NCBI RefSeq assembly: GCF_006970865.1
Contig: NZ_CP035503.1
Location: 447,001-511,000, forward strand
Direction: 5' to 3'
From: Rhodoferax sediminis
GTDB lineage: Bacteria > Pseudomonadota > Gammaproteobacteria > Burkholderiales > Burkholderiaceae_C
DNA length: 64,000 bases
Part shown: piece after piece, positions 46,271 through 54,815 of the stretch
Position numbering within the stretch: position 1 is the stretch's first letter
How the letters are laid out: each line of letters begins with the position of its first letter
Notes under the pieces: generated by a model
The model's input: the letters and a program-made list of their open reading frames with translations, nothing else
Told to the model about the DNA's origin: nothing
The model's database searches: none
Position numbers and translations under genes: made by a program

Positions 46271-47307
46271 GCGACTTCCTTCAGTTGGCGGGCTTTTTGT
46301 TTGGCCGCATGGGCCAGCGCGGCGTCGCGTACCCATTGGCCCTCCATGTGCGCCTTCACGCGCGTGCCCAGGCGTTCCTTGTTGCATGGGCCGTTGCCGT
46401 TGACGGTGGCCCAGAACTCGTCCCAGTCGATCGCGCCGTAGTCGTGCTGCTGGCGTTCCTCGTTCCATTTCAGATCCGGGTCGGGCAGCATCACGCCCAG
46501 CACCCGGGCCTGCGGCACGGTGGCATCGACAAATTTTTGCCGCAGCTCGTCGTTGGAGACGCGCTTGATGCCCCAGCGCATGCCCTGCGCACTGTTCGGG
46601 CTGTCGGCGTCGGGCGGGCCGAACATCGCCAGCACCGGCCACCACCAGCGGTTCACCGCGTCCTGCACCATGTCGCGCTGGGCCGGCGTGCCCTTCATCT
46701 GCGCCAGCAGGCTCTCGTAGCCCTGGCGCTGGTGGAACGATTCTTCCTTGCAGACGCGGATCATGGCGCGCGCATACGGTCCGTAGCTGCAGCGGCACAG
46801 CGGAATCTGGTTCATGATGGCCGCGCCGTCGACCAGCCAGCCGATCACGCCCACATCGGCCCAGGTCAGGGTCGGGTAGTTGAAGATCGAGCTGTATTTG
46901 GCGCGCCCCGTGTGCAGGCTGTCCAGCATCTGCTCGCGCGAGGTGCCCAGCGTCTCGGCCGCGCTGTACAGATACAGGCCGTGGCCGCCTTCGTCCTGCA
47001 CCTTGGCCAGCAGGATGGCCTTGCGCTTGAGCGAGGGCGCGCGCGAAATCCAGTTGCCCTCGGGCTGCATGCCGATGATCTCGGAGTGCGCGTGCTGGCT
47101 GATCTGGCGCACCAGCGTCTTGCGGTACGCCTCGGGCATCCAGTCCTGCGGTTCGATTTTCTGGTCGGCGTCGATTCTTTCGTCGAAGCGCGTCTGCAAC
47201 TGCGTTTGCCGCGCAAGCTCCGCTTCATTCAAGGGGCGCGCCACCGCCTTGAGCGCGGGTTTTCCGGAATGATCCCCATCGGGGACATCGAGCGACTGGG
47301 TGTACAT
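46267..47307 (-). CDS. paaA: Phenylacetyl-CoA 1,2-epoxidase catalytic subunit PaaA
   Basis: 346 residues. Di-iron monooxygenase subunit that epoxidises the ring of phenylacetyl-CoA. Two helix pairs provide iron ligands, visible as [17 protein letters not shown] (ExxH type) and [14 protein letters not shown] start at the ATG at 47307 ([12 protein letters not shown]); an upstream alternative start adds only eight residues. It heads paaABCDE and lies 50 bases downstream of the 28-bp palindrome at 47357-47384, the likely PaaR operator. Confidence 0.96.
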   Translation of the reverse strand: MYTQSLDVPDGDHSGKPALKAVARPLNEAELARQTQLQTRFDERIDADQKIEPQDWMPEAYRKTLVRQISQHAHSEIIGMQPEGNWISRAPSLKRKAILLAKVQDEGGHGLYLYSAAETLGTSREQMLDSLHTGRAKYSSIFNYPTLTWADVGVIGWLVDGAAIMNQIPLCRCSYGPYARAMIRVCKEESFHQRQGYESLLAQMKGTPAQRDMVQDAVNRWWWPVLAMFGPPDADSPNSAQGMRWGIKRVSNDELRQKFVDATVPQARVLGVMLPDPDLKWNEERQQHDYGAIDWDEFWATVNGNGPCNKERLGTRVKAHMEGQWVRDAALAHAAKQKARQLKEVA

Positions 47308-47356
47308 ACGAAGGGCTCCTGTGCCGGCCAAAAAGGCGACTGCTGCCAGTATAGCG

Positions 47357-47384
47357 AATTAACCGACCGATCGGTCGGTTAATT
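47357..47384. promoter_or_regulatory. Perfect 28-bp palindrome, probable PaaR operator
   Basis: AATTAACCGACCGA followed immediately by its exact reverse complement. The TetR-family regulator PaaR of Burkholderiales is known to bind an ACCGACCGATCGGTCGGT-like palindrome before paaA and to release it with phenylacetyl-CoA. No paaR gene is inside the window. Confidence 0.88.
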
Positions 47385-47460
47385 GTGCGAACCACGCCCG
47401 GCCGGGCTTGTTGTGCGCCATGGAGGGCGTATGGCTGCTGGCGCGAGCAAGGAGGACGAT

Positions 47461-47727
47461 ATGCCGAAAACGATCAGACCCTTGACGGGGGCGATCCCAA
47501 GCTCACCAATGTCTGCAAGCTGTTCGGCTGGCCACACCGATGTCGGCGGTGGCCACCCCGAGCACGCGTTGTCTGACGTGCCGCTGCTCTGGTTCATCGA
47601 CCGGCTGCAGCACCCGGATGTCGGCTTGCCGTTCCAGCGCAATCCCCGCACGCTGGTCGCCCCGACCCCTGCGCTTGTGCCCACCGCGTTGATGGCCGCA
47701 GCGCTTGGGCGATGGCGCTCGCGATGA
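47461..47727 (+). pseudogene. Relic of a DUF2235 (Tle1-like) hydrolase gene
   Basis: An AGGAGG site precedes ATG 47461, which encodes MPKTI, the usual opening of DUF2235 proteins. A second frame then reads GGDPKLTNVCKLF, matching the N-terminal TNV-KLF segment. The first frame resumes with GHTDVGGGHPEHALSDVPLL and WFIDR, the DUF2235 motif before the C-terminal part (Asp and His of an alpha/beta hydrolase). Most of the middle, including the nucleophile region, is missing, and the pieces are in different frames, so several deletions have occurred. DUF2235 proteins are phospholipase-like type VI secretion effectors. An open frame of 114 codons (47383-47727) covers it but is unlikely to make a working protein. 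Confidence 0.7.
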
Positions 47728-47728
47728 A

Positions 47729-48724
47729 CTACCCGCCGGCCTCCAGCGTGTAGCCCTTGCCCTGGCCGCGCCCCAGCACCTGCAGCACCTGCGGCAGCGC
47801 GGCGGCCAGCGCGGCTTTCAGGGTGTGCGGCGGGTTGATCAGGAACATGCCGCTGGCGCGCAAGCCGGGGCGGTCGTCCAGTCCCTGTGCCAGGTCGGCG
47901 CCAATGGCCAGCGTGGCGTGCAGCCAGGGCTTTTTGGCCTGGGTCGCGAGGGTCTTCAGACGGCGCGGCAGATCGTGCGCCTCGGGGCGCGGAATCACCG
48001 GGTACCAGACAGCGTAGGTGCCGGTGGAGAAGCGCTTCAGGCTGTCCAGTATGCAGGCGCTCACTCTGGCGTAATCGGTCTTCAGCTCGTAACTCGGGTC
48101 GATCAGCACCAGCGCGCGGCGGTTCGGCGGCGGCAAAAATGCTTTCAGGCCTTCGAAACCGTCGAGCCGCGCCACCGCCACCTGGCGCCCGGCCTCCAGC
48201 TGCGCGATATTCGCCGCCAGGGTCTTGCTGTCCGTCGGGTGCAACTCGAACAGCTTGAGCTTGTCGCGCGCCTCAACGCGCAGCAGGCGCTGGATCACAA
48301 ACGGCGAGCCGGGGTAGATCTTGAGCTGGCCGCTCGGGTTGAAGCTCGCGACCAGGTCCAGGTAGGCTTCCAGCGCCGGGGCTATGCCGTCCGGGGCGCT
48401 GGCGGCCGCGCTGCCAGCGGCCTGTTTTACTATTGATTTTCTAGCATTATGCGAAGATACAGTAAGGGCTGGAGGCACTTTTGATGCCGAATTCACACCG
48501 GCCTGCCGGATCTGCGCAAACAGCTTGATCACGCCGTCCCGCGCCTCGCTGCTTTTGTCGGCGTAGTCGCTGTCGAGCCGGTACAGCCCGGCGCCGGCGT
48601 GCGTGTCGATGACCGTCAGCCCCGCGTCCTTTTGTGTCAGGTGCTCCAGTGTTGCGATCAAGGTCATGTGCTTGAGGACGTCGGCGTGATTGCCGGCATG
48701 AAAGGCGTGGCGGTAACTGAACAT
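47729..48724 (-). CDS. rlmJ: 23S rRNA (adenine2030-N6)-methyltransferase
   Basis: 331 residues; normal RlmJ is about 280. Start MFSYRHAFHAGNHADVLKH is characteristic. The SAM site IDTHAGAGLY and the catalytic loop LVLIDPSYE are present. About 40 extra residues occur after IKLFAQIRQAG (residues about 75-115, low-complexity ASKVPPALTVSSHNARKS then Ala/Ser-rich). Twenty of these (80-99) are encoded by a nearly intact antisense repeat copy. The family then resumes with APALEAYLDLV. A standalone gene; both neighbours are divergent or convergent. The extra loop probably lies on the protein surface. Confidence 0.9.
   Translation of the reverse strand: MFSYRHAFHAGNHADVLKHMTLIATLEHLTQKDAGLTVIDTHAGAGLYRLDSDYADKSSEARDGVIKLFAQIRQAGVNSASKVPPALTVSSHNARKSIVKQAAGSAAASAPDGIAPALEAYLDLVASFNPSGQLKIYPGSPFVIQRLLRVEARDKLKLFELHPTDSKTLAANIAQLEAGRQVAVARLDGFEGLKAFLPPPNRRALVLIDPSYELKTDYARVSACILDSLKRFSTGTYAVWYPVIPRPEAHDLPRRLKTLATQAKKPWLHATLAIGADLAQGLDDRPGLRASGMFLINPPHTLKAALAAALPQVLQVLGRGQGKGYTLEAGG
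48428..48487 (+). repeat. 60-bp dispersed repeat, copy 8 (inside rlmJ)
   Basis: TACTATTGATTTT, core CTAGC, 20 bases, GGGCTGGAGGC, then TTTTGATGC. A good copy. It is antisense to rlmJ and adds about 20 residues that RlmJ proteins normally lack. Confidence 0.92.
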
Positions 48725-48779
48725 GCTGCAATGGTAACGCTGCCCCGCCGCGGCGCCTCAGCCCCCAAACCGGGCGCGG

Positions 48780-48809
48780 TTGCGCCAAGTCCTTGATTTT
48801 TCGTATAAT
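48780..48809 (+). promoter_or_regulatory. Probable promoter of rplM-rpsI
   Basis: -10 TATAAT at 48804-48809, weak -35 TTGCGC at 48780-48785, 18-base spacer. The leader to rplM is about 140 bases and may carry a ribosomal-protein control element that I cannot identify. Confidence 0.65.
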
Positions 48810-48952
48810 CTTTGGCTTCGCAGCGCTTTTGTGGCTCCGCGGCGAAGTGTCTCGGTATCGTGCCGAGTGATCCCCACCTAAGAGATTCCCATCAGAGGAA
48901 CGCCGACCGTGGAAAAGAGCCCGCCAAACCCTCTTGACAGAAGAGAAAACTC

Positions 48953-49384
48953 ATGACCAAGACCTTCAGCGCCAAACCCGCTGACGTGGTGCACGAGTGG
49001 TTTGTGATTGACGCGACCGACAAGGTCCTCGGACGAGTAGCCAGCGAAGTTGCTCTCCGTTTGCGCGGCAAACACAAGGCCATTTACACGCCTCACGTCG
49101 ATACCGGTGACTTCATCGTCATCATCAACGCAGCCCAGCTGCGCGTCACCGGCGCCAAGCCGATCGACAAAGTGTATTACAGCCACTCCGGCTATCCTGG
49201 TGGCATTTCCGCCATCAACTTCCGTGACATGCAAGCCAAGCATCCGGGGCGCGCTTTGGAAAAAGCCGTCAAGGGCATGCTGCCGAAAGGCCCGCTCGGC
49301 TACGCCATGATCAAGAAACTCAAGGTGTACGGTGGTGCAGAGCACCCGCATACCGCCCAACAGCCTAAAGTGCTGGAAATTTAA
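48953..49384 (+). CDS. rplM: 50S ribosomal protein L13
   Basis: 143 residues. Conserved segments [40 protein letters not shown] and [20 protein letters not shown]. An early-assembly 23S rRNA-binding protein. AGAAGAGAAAAC precedes the ATG. Co-transcribed with rpsI 11 bases downstream, the universal arrangement. Confidence 0.98.
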   Translation: MTKTFSAKPADVVHEWFVIDATDKVLGRVASEVALRLRGKHKAIYTPHVDTGDFIVIINAAQLRVTGAKPIDKVYYSHSGYPGGISAINFRDMQAKHPGRALEKAVKGMLPKGPLGYAMIKKLKVYGGAEHPHTAQQPKVLEI

Positions 49385-49395
49385 GGAGCCTTGAG

Positions 49396-49788
49396 ATGAT
49401 TGGTGAATGGAACAATGGCACCGGCCGTCGCAAATCGAGCGTCGCCCGTGTGTTTCTGAAAAAAGGCAGCGGCCAGATCGTGGTCAACGGCAAGGACATT
49501 CAAGCGTTCTTCGGCCGCCAGACCTCGATCATGATCGTCAAGCAGCCGCTGTTTTTGACGAATCATGTCGAAACCTTCGACATCATGGTCAATGTGCAGG
49601 GCGGCGGGGAGTCCGGCCAGGCCGGCGCCACGCGCCACGGCATTACCCGCGCCCTGATCGATTACGACGCCACGCTCAAGCCCATGCTGAGCCAGGCCGG
49701 CTTCGTGACGCGTGACGCGCGCGAAGTGGAGCGTAAGAAGGTCGGCTTGCACTCTGCCCGCCGTCGCAAGCAGTTCTCTAAACGGTAA
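49396..49788 (+). CDS. rpsI: 30S ribosomal protein S9
   Basis: 130 residues. [14 protein letters not shown] near the N-terminus and the basic C-terminal tail ([21 protein letters not shown]) that reaches the P-site tRNA. AAGGAG ribosome-binding site in the short gap after rplM. Last gene of the pair; an intrinsic terminator follows at 49913. Confidence 0.98.
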   Translation: MIGEWNNGTGRRKSSVARVFLKKGSGQIVVNGKDIQAFFGRQTSIMIVKQPLFLTNHVETFDIMVNVQGGGESGQAGATRHGITRALIDYDATLKPMLSQAGFVTRDAREVERKKVGLHSARRRKQFSKR

Positions 49789-50088
49789 TCTTTGCTGCTG
49801 CGGACCTGCATGGCCGCGTTGCAAATCCTCGCAAGGCACCAGCCTTGTTCCGGTTTGCGCCTTGCCCTGCAGCTCCTCGCTACGCAAATCTCACCGTTTG
49901 GTCAGCGCTTTTAAAACCGCCCGAGCTTGGCGCTCGGGGCGGTTTTTGCTTTTCGGGGCACGTGTTTTGCCCGTGGTCCGCATGAACTCCAAAGCCTGCA
50001 AGGCGCCTGGCGGAAAATGGCCGCGCGGGCGACGCTGGAAGGCGATTTGCGGTAGCATTCACCTAGTCCGTTAACGGAGGTACCCCCT
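49789..50088 (+). other. Intergenic region between rpsI and erpA
   Basis: About 300 bases holding the rpsI terminator (49913-49948) and, near its end, the erpA leader with ACGGAGGT ribosome-binding site at 50074-50081. No convincing gene. I could not fix a promoter for erpA. Confidence 0.6.
49913..49948 (+). terminator. Intrinsic terminator after rpsI
   Basis: AAAACCGCCCGAGC (49913-49926) pairs with GCTCGGGGCGGTTTT (from 49932), one base bulged, loop of five, followed by T residues. Confidence 0.88.
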
Positions 50089-50454
50089 ATGAGCGCCGTC
50101 GCAGAAAATATCCAGACCCAGATGCCCGACCCCATCATCTTCACCGACAGTGCGGCCGCGAAAGTGGCCGACCTGATCGCCGAAGAAGGCAACCCCGAAC
50201 TCAAGCTGCGCGTGTTCGTGCAGGGCGGCGGCTGCTCGGGCTTCCAGTATGGCTTCACCTTTGATGAAGTCACCAACGAGGACGACACCACCATGACCAA
50301 GAATGGGGTCTCGCTGCTGATCGACGCCATGAGCTACCAGTACCTGGTCGGCGCCGAGATCGACTACAAGGAAGACCTGCAGGGCGCCCAGTTCGTCATC
50401 AAGAACCCGGGTGCTACCTCCACCTGCGGTTGCGGATCGAGCTTCTCGGCTTGA
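50089..50454 (+). CDS. erpA: Iron-sulfur cluster insertion protein ErpA
   Basis: 121 residues; A-type carrier that passes [Fe-S] clusters to target enzymes. The three ligand cysteines are in [11 protein letters not shown] and STCGCGSSF at the C-terminus. Strong GGAGG ribosome-binding site. Single-gene unit closed by a terminator at 50474. The position after rplM-rpsI is common in Burkholderiales. Confidence 0.95.
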   Translation: MSAVAENIQTQMPDPIIFTDSAAAKVADLIAEEGNPELKLRVFVQGGGCSGFQYGFTFDEVTNEDDTTMTKNGVSLLIDAMSYQYLVGAEIDYKEDLQGAQFVIKNPGATSTCGCGSSFSA

Positions 50455-50473
50455 GTTCCTCGCAGCCGTGATC

Positions 50474-50500
50474 AAAAAGTCGCCTGCCGGCGACTTTTTT
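50474..50500 (+). terminator. Intrinsic terminator after erpA
   Basis: AAAAAGTCGCC (50474-50484) pairs with GGCGACTTTTT (50489-50499) around a four-base loop, ending in T residues. The A-run makes it potentially bidirectional. Confidence 0.92.
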
Positions 50501-50553
50501 TGTGGGCGTCCATCCCTCCGTTTTTTTGACACACATCGTCCAGCGCTTTCTTC

Positions 50554-51969
50554 ATGACTAACGAGAACCCCCGCCCGATTCTTTTGTGGCTGGTGGCGAT
50601 CGGGTTTTTCATGCAGACGCTGGACACCACCATCGTCAACACGGCCCTGCCCGCGATGGCCAAAAGCCTGGGCGAGAGCCCGCTGCGCATGCAGTCGGTG
50701 ATCGTGGCCTATTCGCTCACGATGGCGATGCTGATTCCCGCCTCGGGCTGGATTGCCGACCGCTTCGGTACGCGGCGGGTGTACTTCAGCGCCATCGTGC
50801 TGTTCGCCATCGGCTCGCTCCTGTGCGCCTTTTCGCAGAGCCTGACGCAGCTGGTGGCCTCGCGCGTGGTGCAGGGCCTGGGCGGCGCCCTGCTGCTGCC
50901 GGTGGGGCGGCTGGCGGTGCTGCGCGCCTTTCCGCGCGAGAAATTCCTGGCGGCCATGAGCTTTGTCGCCATCCCCGGCATGATCGGCCCCTTGCTGGGG
51001 CCCACGCTGGGTGGCTGGCTCGTGGTGGTGGCGTCCTGGCACTGGATTTTCCTGATCAACGTGCCGGTGGCCCTGGTCGGATGCATTGCCACCATGAAGC
51101 ACATGCCCGTGGGGCGCGGCCACGGGGCGACGCGCTTTGATTTGAATGGCTACCTGCTGCTGGCCTTCGGCATGGTGGCCATTTCGCTCTCGCTCGACGG
51201 CCTGTCCGACCTCGGCCTGCGCCAGGCCACGGTGCTGGTGCTGCTGATCTTCGGGCTGGCCAGCCTGGTGGCGTACTGGCTGCGCGCCGCGCGCCAGCCC
51301 AATCCGCTGTTCTCGCCGCGCCTGTTCAGCATTCCCACCGTGAGCATCGGCCTGCTGGGCAACCTGTTCGCCCGCATCGGCAGCAGTTGCATGCCGTTTC
51401 TGATTCCGCTGCTGCTGCAGGTTTGCCTGGCCTATTCGCCGTTGCAGGCGGGCCTGATGATGTTGCCCGTGGCGACGGCGGGCATGTTCTCCAAGCAGCT
51501 GGCCACCAGATTGGTGAGGCGGGCTGGCTACCGCATGGTGCTGGTGGTGAATACCGCGCTGGTCGGCGTTGCCATGGCCAGCTTTGCGCTGATGTCGCCC
51601 GAGCAGCCGCTGTGGCTGCGGATTGTGCAGCTGGCCTGTTTTGGCGCGGTCAACTCGCTGCAATTCACCGTCATGAACACCATCACCCTCAAGGACCTCG
51701 ATGGCGGCCTGGCCAGCAGCGGCAACAGCCTGCTGTCGATGGTGCAGATGCTCTCCATCAGCATGGGGGTGGCGGCGGCGAGTGCGGTGCTGGCCGCCTT
51801 TACCGACGTTTTTTCGTCGGCCGCAGGAGTCCTGCAAACGCTCTATGCCTTCCACGCCACGTTTGCCACCATGGGCCTGATCACGATTGCTTCGGCCTGG
51901 ATCTTCTGGCAACTGTCGCCAGATATCGAGCCCACGGCCGGTCCGCACGAAGCCGCCGAAGCCAGCTGA
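50554..51969 (+). CDS. mdtD: DHA2-type MFS efflux transporter (MdtD-like)
   Basis: 471 residues, the same length as E. coli MdtD, and similar along its length (GFFMQTLDTTIVNTALPAMA, SLGESPLRMQSVIVAYSLT, PVGRLAVLRAFPREKFLAAM, LLGPTLGGWLVVVASWHWIF). Inner-membrane proton antiporter with about 14 helices. MdtD in E. coli lies with the MdtABC pump; no pump partner is here, so the substrate is unknown. Starts about 50 bases after the erpA terminator. Confidence 0.9.
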   Translation: MTNENPRPILLWLVAIGFFMQTLDTTIVNTALPAMAKSLGESPLRMQSVIVAYSLTMAMLIPASGWIADRFGTRRVYFSAIVLFAIGSLLCAFSQSLTQLVASRVVQGLGGALLLPVGRLAVLRAFPREKFLAAMSFVAIPGMIGPLLGPTLGGWLVVVASWHWIFLINVPVALVGCIATMKHMPVGRGHGATRFDLNGYLLLAFGMVAISLSLDGLSDLGLRQATVLVLLIFGLASLVAYWLRAARQPNPLFSPRLFSIPTVSIGLLGNLFARIGSSCMPFLIPLLLQVCLAYSPLQAGLMMLPVATAGMFSKQLATRLVRRAGYRMVLVVNTALVGVAMASFALMSPEQPLWLRIVQLACFGAVNSLQFTVMNTITLKDLDGGLASSGNSLLSMVQMLSISMGVAAASAVLAAFTDVFSSAAGVLQTLYAFHATFATMGLITIASAWIFWQLSPDIEPTAGPHEAAEAS

Positions 51970-52009
51970 GCCGCATGGTGCGAACTGGCTGGCCGGCTTT
52001 GCAGGCGGT

Positions 52010-53143
52010 TCAGGCCGGGTAGATCGCGCCCAGCACGCGTTCGCCGCGCGCGCCGGTGACGCTGGCCAGGTTGCCCGCCTCGCGCCGCAGGGTCTTGCGC
52101 GCCAGCCAGGCGAAGGCCGCGGCCTCGACCTGCAGGGGCGGCAGGCCGCGCGCTTCGGAAGACATGACTGCCACCTGTGGCAAACCCGCCTGCAGGCGTT
52201 GCATCAGATGCGTGTTGAGGGCGCCGCCGCCGCAGACGATCAGCGATTTGCTACTCTTTGCATAGCTGGCAACGCTTGCTGCACAAGCGCTGGCGCTGAA
52301 TTCCGTCAATGTTGCCTGGATCTCCTGCGGCGCCAGCGCGTTGAATGGCCGCAGCCGGGCGGTCAGCCAATCCGGGTTGAACAGGTCACGCCCGGTGCTT
52401 TTGGGCGGGGCTTTGGCGAGGTAGGGCTCGCCCAGTAGCACTTGCAGCAGGGGCGCGTTCACCGTGCCGCCGGCCGCCCAGGCGCCGCCGGCATCAAACG
52501 GCCGACTGGTGTGCCGCTGGCACCAGTAGTCCATCAGCGCATTGCCGGGACCGCAGTCGAAGCCGAGAACGCTGGCGTCGGCCCCGAGCACGCTCAGGTT
52601 CGCGATGCCGCCAATGTTGAGCACGGCCACGGTCTCGCCGGCTTGGCCGAACACTTCGCGGTGGAATGCCGGCACCAGCGGCGCGCCCTGGCCGCCGGCT
52701 GCCAGGTCGCGGCTGCGAAAGTCGGCCACCACATCGACGCCGGTGAGCTCGGCCAGCAGCGCCGGGTTGTTGAGTTGCAGGGTGTAGCCCGCGGCGGCAA
52801 GGCCCTGCTGCGCGTCGGCGCCGAACTCCTGCGGGCGATGCCGCACCGTCTGGCCGTGCGCGCCAATGGCCTGGACGTCAGCGGCTTCGATGCCGGCGCC
52901 CGCCAGCAGGTCGGCCACCACCTGGGCATAGACCCGTGCCAGCGCATTCGCCGCGAGCGCGGCCCGGTGCAGCTCGTTGCCGCCGGGGGTGTTGAGCGCC
53001 AGCAGTTCTGCTCTTAAATGTGTAGCAAAAGGTGCAGAGCGGTGAAGGGCTACACGCGGTTTTGATTCGGAAAATTCGACGAGAACGCCATCCACTCCGT
53101 CCAGCGAGGTGCCCGACATCAGGCCGATGTAGCGCTCGGTCAT
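52010..53143 (-). CDS. anmK: Anhydro-N-acetylmuramic acid kinase
   Basis: 377 residues. Phosphorylates and opens 1,6-anhydroMurNAc during cell-wall recycling. Motifs: ATP loop GLMSGTSLDGVDGVL, GAHGQTVRHRP, NIGGIANLSVL, GFDCGPGNALMDYW, LIVCGGGALN. I start at the ATG at 53143 (MTERYIGLMSGTS). Two antisense repeat copies lie within it (residues about 25-45 and 279-298), both in poorly conserved stretches and neither changing the family length much. The M23 peptidase starts a separate unit upstream on the same strand, 55 bases away; both act on peptidoglycan. Confidence 0.95.
   Translation of the reverse strand: MTERYIGLMSGTSLDGVDGVLVEFSESKPRVALHRSAPFATHLRAELLALNTPGGNELHRAALAANALARVYAQVVADLLAGAGIEAADVQAIGAHGQTVRHRPQEFGADAQQGLAAAGYTLQLNNPALLAELTGVDVVADFRSRDLAAGGQGAPLVPAFHREVFGQAGETVAVLNIGGIANLSVLGADASVLGFDCGPGNALMDYWCQRHTSRPFDAGGAWAAGGTVNAPLLQVLLGEPYLAKAPPKSTGRDLFNPDWLTARLRPFNALAPQEIQATLTEFSASACAASVASYAKSSKSLIVCGGGALNTHLMQRLQAGLPQVAVMSSEARGLPPLQVEAAAFAWLARKTLRREAGNLASVTGARGERVLGAIYPA
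52249..52308 (+). repeat. 60-bp dispersed repeat, copy 9 (inside anmK)
   Basis: TGCTACTCTTTGC, core ATAGC, 20 bases, GCGCT, then a diverged end (AATTCCGTCA). The left half is clear. Confidence 0.75.
53010..53069 (+). repeat. 60-bp dispersed repeat, copy 10 (inside anmK)
   Basis: TGCTCTTAAATGT, core GTAGC, 20 bases, GGGCT, then TTTTGATTC. Antisense to anmK; it uses the same frame as the rlmJ copy, encoding ESKPRVALHRSAPFATHLRA. Confidence 0.85.
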
Positions 53144-53198
53144 GGTCGATGCTGCTGGATCGTTCAGGTGAGCTTGCGCGGTGCGCTGCGCCTGACTC

Positions 53199-54584
53199 TT
53201 ATTGCGCGCTGGCCTGCTGCACCGACGCGGCGGCCGCCAATTGCAGCCGCATCGACGCGGCCAGGCGGTCGAACGCCGGCTTGGCGGCAGCCGACAACGG
53301 GGCCGTATCGCTTTGCTGGGCAATCGCGACCGGATCCTCATAGGCGCCGTTGACGCGATATTCGAAGTGCAGGTGTGGGCCGGTGGCCCAGCCGGTTTGG
53401 CCGATGCGGCCGACGTTTTGACCCTGGCTCACGCGTTCGCCCTTTTTCACGTTGATCTGGCTCAGGTGCGCATACACGGTGGTATGGCTGCCGTCCGGGC
53501 CGGGGCGATGCAGGACGTACACCACATTGCCGTAGCCGTTTTGCACGCCGGCGAATTCCACCACGCCGTCGGCGACCGTGCGCACGGGCGTGCCGATCGG
53601 GCCCGCATAGTCCACGCCGAGGTGCTTCTTCCAGATGTGCAGGATCGGGTGGTAGCGCATGCTGAAGCCGCTGGTGATGTGCGTGAACTCCACCGGCGAC
53701 TTCAGGTAGGCGTGGTGCAGGCTGCGGCCGTCCAGCGTGTAGTAGCCGCCCTTGTTTGCCGCACCAGTGGCCGTGGGATCCTGGAACCACATGGCCTGGA
53801 ACTCCTTGCCCCTGTTGACAAAATCGGCGCTCAGCACGCGGCCGGTGACGTTCGCGCCGGAGATGGGTTCGCCGTCGGCTTCCAGCGTTTGATAGACCAC
53901 AGAAAAACGGTCACCCTTGTGCAGGCCGCCGTGAAAGTCGATATCGCCGGAGAAAATATCGACCATCTGCGAAATCACGCCGTCGGGAATGCGGGCGGCG
54001 TCCGCCGCTTCCACCAGCGTGGAGGTAATGGTGCCGCTGCCGAGCCGGGTGGAGGCGCTCAAGGGGGCCGTCTCGACGCGCGAGCTGAAGCCTTGCGCCG
54101 TTTTTTCGATCACCAGCCGTTGAAAATTGCCGCTGGTGTCGGTGGTCCAGCGCGCCGTGAGCTTGAGCAGTTCATGGGTGTCGCTGGCTTCTGCCGAGAC
54201 CGAGCGGCCGGCGCGGCCCAGCAAGCCCTGGCGGGCCGTTGCGTCTTTGCGGATGAAGGCCGCGGCGCCGGCGTCCGCGATGCCGAGGCGCTTGAGCAGG
54301 GCGTCGGCGCTGTCGCTGGAGCGCGTGGTGTCGGAGCGGAACAGCCGGAAGTGATGAAGATCCAGCGCATCGGCCTGCTCTGCCGGGGGCGCCGCCAGCG
54401 GCTGCACGGCCTCCAGCACCTGGCGCGTAGGCAGATCCGACGGGTCGGGGCCGAACGAGGCCACGGCAAATGCGCCACCGCCGCCGCAGAGCATCAGGGT
54501 GGCAACAACGGCACTGACCCGTTTAGGGTGACGATGAATCAGGCTGGCAAGAGCATTCCCGATGGCAAGTAGACGGTTATTCAA
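53199..54584 (-). CDS. M23-family metallopeptidase (murein endopeptidase)
   Basis: About 461 residues from a TTG at 54584 (Met-Asn-Asn-Arg-Leu-Leu...), the most family-like start; the open frame extends to 54761 (TTG/ATG region), but those residues are non-conserved. An N-terminal membrane anchor (VVATLMLCGGGGAFAVASF) is followed by a coiled or OapA/LysM-like region and the LytM/M23 domain: HLGVDYAGPIGTPV, YGNVVYVLH, and the zinc HxH in GPHLHFEY, with Asp in VDY. It cleaves peptidoglycan cross-links in the periplasm or helps regulate amidases. Divergent from tyrS, as is common for this gene pair in Burkholderiales. Confidence 0.85.
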   Translation of the reverse strand: MNNRLLAIGNALASLIHRHPKRVSAVVATLMLCGGGGAFAVASFGPDPSDLPTRQVLEAVQPLAAPPAEQADALDLHHFRLFRSDTTRSSDSADALLKRLGIADAGAAAFIRKDATARQGLLGRAGRSVSAEASDTHELLKLTARWTTDTSGNFQRLVIEKTAQGFSSRVETAPLSASTRLGSGTITSTLVEAADAARIPDGVISQMVDIFSGDIDFHGGLHKGDRFSVVYQTLEADGEPISGANVTGRVLSADFVNRGKEFQAMWFQDPTATGAANKGGYYTLDGRSLHHAYLKSPVEFTHITSGFSMRYHPILHIWKKHLGVDYAGPIGTPVRTVADGVVEFAGVQNGYGNVVYVLHRPGPDGSHTTVYAHLSQINVKKGERVSQGQNVGRIGQTGWATGPHLHFEYRVNGAYEDPVAIAQQSDTAPLSAAAKPAFDRLAASMRLQLAAAASVQQASAQ

Positions 54585-54815
54585 AAGAATGTTTCCCAAT
54601 GACGAATCAGCGTTGTCGCGACGCTTGCGGTTTTGGCTGGCAGTTGCCGAAACGGGCAAAAAGCGCGCGCCGCTTAAAATCAGGCGCAGGACTGGGGCCG
54701 AATCCTTCGGCGGCAGTCGTAAAAAAATGTCAAGAATCCAAAGTTCTGTGTGTTCCCACACCGACAGCCGCCGATTATATCGACCGCAGTCATGCGGACA
54801 TTAACGAATTCCCTT

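Noticed and set aside
47383..47727. A normal 114-codon gene after the paa operator
   Set aside because: The fragments match one family but in different frames, so it is listed as a relic instead.
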